Positions 5,809 to 7,275 of a stretch of DNA of 7,275 bases are shown here, one piece after another. The DNA is from an uncultured Clostridium sp. (GTDB lineage: Bacteria; Bacillota_A; Clostridia; Lachnospirales; Lachnospiraceae): contig CAMWKN010000073.1 of assembly GCA_947174825.1 (NCBI GenBank), positions 1 through 7,275 on the forward strand, in the 5' to 3' direction. Position 1 is the first letter of the stretch, and each line of letters opens with the position of its first letter. Made by a program: the position numbers and the translations under genes. The notes under the pieces are model-generated. The model was not told the origin of the DNA. It saw only the letters and a program-made list of their open reading frames with translations, and ran no database searches.

Positions 5809-7056
5809 ATGAATTATATTGAAACACTAGGAAAAAATGCGAAAGCAGCCAAGAGCCGGCTGGCATGTGCTGCCACAGGAGAAAAAAACAAAATTCTGGA
5901 GAGAATTGCAGAAAAGTTAGTGGAGAATACAGAACAGATTCTGCAGGAGAATGAAAAAGATATTGCAGCAGCCAGGGATAATGGGATTACTGAGGTGATG
6001 GTGGATCGTCTGTGTCTGACACCAGAGCGGATACAGGGGATTGCAGATGCCTGTATCCAGCTGATTAATCTGGATGATCCGATTGGAGAGGTTTTGCAGG
6101 GATCAACCCGTCCAAATGGTATGAAAATCACCAAAATTCGAGTTCCAATGGGGGTTGTGGGTATTATTTACGAATCCCGTCCGAACGTAACAGTGGATGC
6201 GGCTACCCTGTGCATCAAAAGTGGAAATGCAGCGATTCTGCGAGGGGGCAAGGAAGCGATAAACTCTAATCGGATATTGATGAATACCATGCGGGAAGCA
6301 GTGAAAGAGGTGGGATTTCCAGAGGATATTATCCAGTTGGTGGAGGATACTTCCAGAGAGATTTCTACCCAGATGATGCAGGCAAATGGATGGATTGATG
6401 TGCTGATTCCACGAGGTGGAGCCGGACTGATCCAGGCAGTAGTTCAAAATGCCACTGTGCCGGTGATTGAGACAGGAACAGGTAATTGCCATATTTATAT
6501 TGACGAGACGGCAGATCTGACGATGGCAGTGGATATTACTGATAACGGTAAAACCCAGAGACCAAGTGTATGCAACGCATTGGAGACCTGTCTGGTACAC
6601 CAGGCAGTGGCAGAAACCTTTTTGCCAGCATTGCAGGAGCGGTTACAGGAACATCAGGTAGAAATTCGCGGTTGTGAGCGGACAAAAGCGATTTTGGGAG
6701 ATGCTGTGGTTCCTGCAACAGAGGAGGATTATGCCACGGAATTTTTGGATTATATTTTGTCTGTCCGGGTGGTGGACTCTTTGGAGGAAGCGGTGGAACA
6801 TATCGCGAAATATTCAACCGGTCATTCCGAATGTATTGTGACAGAGAGCTATGCCAGTGCAGAGCGGTTCCAGCAGGCTGTGGATTCGGCATGTGTTTAT
6901 GTGAATTGTTCCACCCGTTTTACCGATGGTGGTGAGTTTGGTCTGGGTGCGGAAATTGGTATTTCCACACAGAAACTTCATGCCAGAGGACCAATGGGGC
7001 TGCGGGAAATGACCACTATGAAATATTTGATTACCGGAAATGGACAAATCCGGTAA
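5809..7056 (+). CDS. proA: Glutamate-5-semialdehyde dehydrogenase (gamma-glutamyl phosphate reductase)
   Basis: This 415-aa cytoplasmic enzyme reduces gamma-glutamyl phosphate with NADPH to glutamate-5-semialdehyde, the second step of proline synthesis from glutamate. It belongs to the aldehyde dehydrogenase superfamily. Key features are YESRPNVT (121-128), LRGGKEA (144-150), ETGTGNCHIY (221-230), the catalytic Cys255 in RPSVCNALE, and the family signature from Val322 to Ile343 containing YSTGHSE. Length and both ends match the family (DGGEFGLGAEIGIST, HARGPMGL near the C terminus). The start is ATG 5809, with GAGG (5799-5802) 6 nt upstream. proA usually sits beside proB, the glutamate 5-kinase that makes its substrate. 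Here the upstream gene is a DegV family gene and the downstream one is hydF, so proB must be elsewhere. The 79-nt gap upstream contains a short ATCAG/CTGAT inverted repeat but no good promoter. Confidence 0.97.
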   Translation: MNYIETLGKNAKAAKSRLACAATGEKNKILERIAEKLVENTEQILQENEKDIAAARDNGITEVMVDRLCLTPERIQGIADACIQLINLDDPIGEVLQGSTRPNGMKITKIRVPMGVVGIIYESRPNVTVDAATLCIKSGNAAILRGGKEAINSNRILMNTMREAVKEVGFPEDIIQLVEDTSREISTQMMQANGWIDVLIPRGGAGLIQAVVQNATVPVIETGTGNCHIYIDETADLTMAVDITDNGKTQRPSVCNALETCLVHQAVAETFLPALQERLQEHQVEIRGCERTKAILGDAVVPATEEDYATEFLDYILSVRVVDSLEEAVEHIAKYSTGHSECIVTESYASAERFQQAVDSACVYVNCSTRFTDGGEFGLGAEIGISTQKLHARGPMGLREMTTMKYLITGNGQIR

Positions 7057-7119
7057 CAAAAAATGAGTGGTTAAAACATTTTGGGTAAAATAATTTGATG
7101 ACAGGAGGGGATTTGTGAT

Positions 7120-7275
7120 ATGAGTACAGGGATGCAGACGGTACAGCAGGGGGATCGCCTGCATATTGCCGTATTTGGTAGGAGAAATGCAGGCAAATCC
7201 AGTGTGATTAATGCCATTACCGGGCAGGATTTAGCCATTGTATCAGAGGTAAAAGGGACTACCACGGATCCGGTT
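7120..7275 (+). CDS. hydF: [FeFe]-hydrogenase maturation GTPase HydF, 5' part
   Basis: Only the first 52 codons are present; the frame is open through the right edge. HydF is the GTPase scaffold that, with the radical-SAM enzymes HydE and HydG, assembles and delivers the di-iron subcluster of [FeFe]-hydrogenase. The segment RLHIAVFGRRNAGKSS (13-28) contains the P-loop G1 motif GRRNAGKS (20-27). It is followed by INAITGQDLAIVSEVKGTTTDPV, in which Thr47-Thr49 form the switch I/G2 region. This wording is typical of HydF rather than of other Era/TrmE-type GTPases. The start is ATG 7120, with AGGAGG (7103-7108) 11 nt upstream; the nearby GTG at 7115 is out of frame. The 63-nt gap after proA contains TAAAAT (7086-7091) without a good -35 and no convincing terminator, so readthrough from proA is possible. 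Its presence points to a hydrogen-producing anaerobe. Confidence 0.9.
   Translation, partial: MSTGMQTVQQGDRLHIAVFGRRNAGKSSVINAITGQDLAIVSEVKGTTTDPV

Noticed and set aside
6103..6600. 165-codon open frame on the - strand
   Set aside because: It lies wholly inside proA, has no ribosome binding site or recognisable domain, and its composition is that of an antisense shadow.

Overview
The window reads as chromosomal DNA of an anaerobic Firmicute, most likely a gut Clostridium relative of the Lachnospiraceae type. The reasons are strong AGGAGG-type ribosome binding sites, a CsoR-CopA copper locus in which CopA carries a CopZ-like domain at its C terminus, a DegV family protein, an Rpn/PD-(D/E)XK family protein ending in EGR-type repeats, and the start of hydF, which implies an [FeFe]-hydrogenase. 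This placement is inference from gene content; no rRNA is present. All genes are on the + strand, and I see no tRNA, rRNA, CRISPR array or insertion sequence.

Layout. (1) 1-3104 is a copper homeostasis unit: a partial palindromic operator at the left edge, csoR (54-362), then copA (522-3104). CopA pumps copper out, and CsoR probably releases its operator when it binds Cu(I). The last 69 codons of copA encode a free-standing CopZ-like fold and begin at an ATG with its own ideal ribosome binding site (AGGAGG, 8 nt away), so the same gene may also make the soluble chaperone. (2) 3105-4700 is an accessory-looking island: a strong hairpin terminator, a good sigma-A promoter, a leader of about 260 nt with several possible alternative pairings, a 322-aa Rpn-like PD-(D/E)XK protein gene (3597-4565), and a second, nearly identical copy of the terminator hairpin. 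(3) 4800-7056 holds a promoter, a DegV family fatty-acid-binding protein gene and proA (glutamate-5-semialdehyde/proline pathway), with no terminator between them. (4) 7120 to the right edge is the first 52 codons of hydF.

The most interesting pattern is that two different genes here (copA and the Rpn-like gene) each contain an in-frame internal start preceded by a strong Shine-Dalgarno sequence, and in each case the start would release the C-terminal domain as a separate small protein. For the Rpn-like gene this matches the toxin/intragenic-antitoxin arrangement reported for enterobacterial rpn phage-defence genes. For copA it would be a different route to the pump-plus-chaperone output that E. 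coli copA reaches by frameshifting. The Rpn-like gene is also flanked by direct copies of a 49-bp terminator-containing repeat about 1.5 kb apart, which may mark the edges of a movable or exchangeable module.
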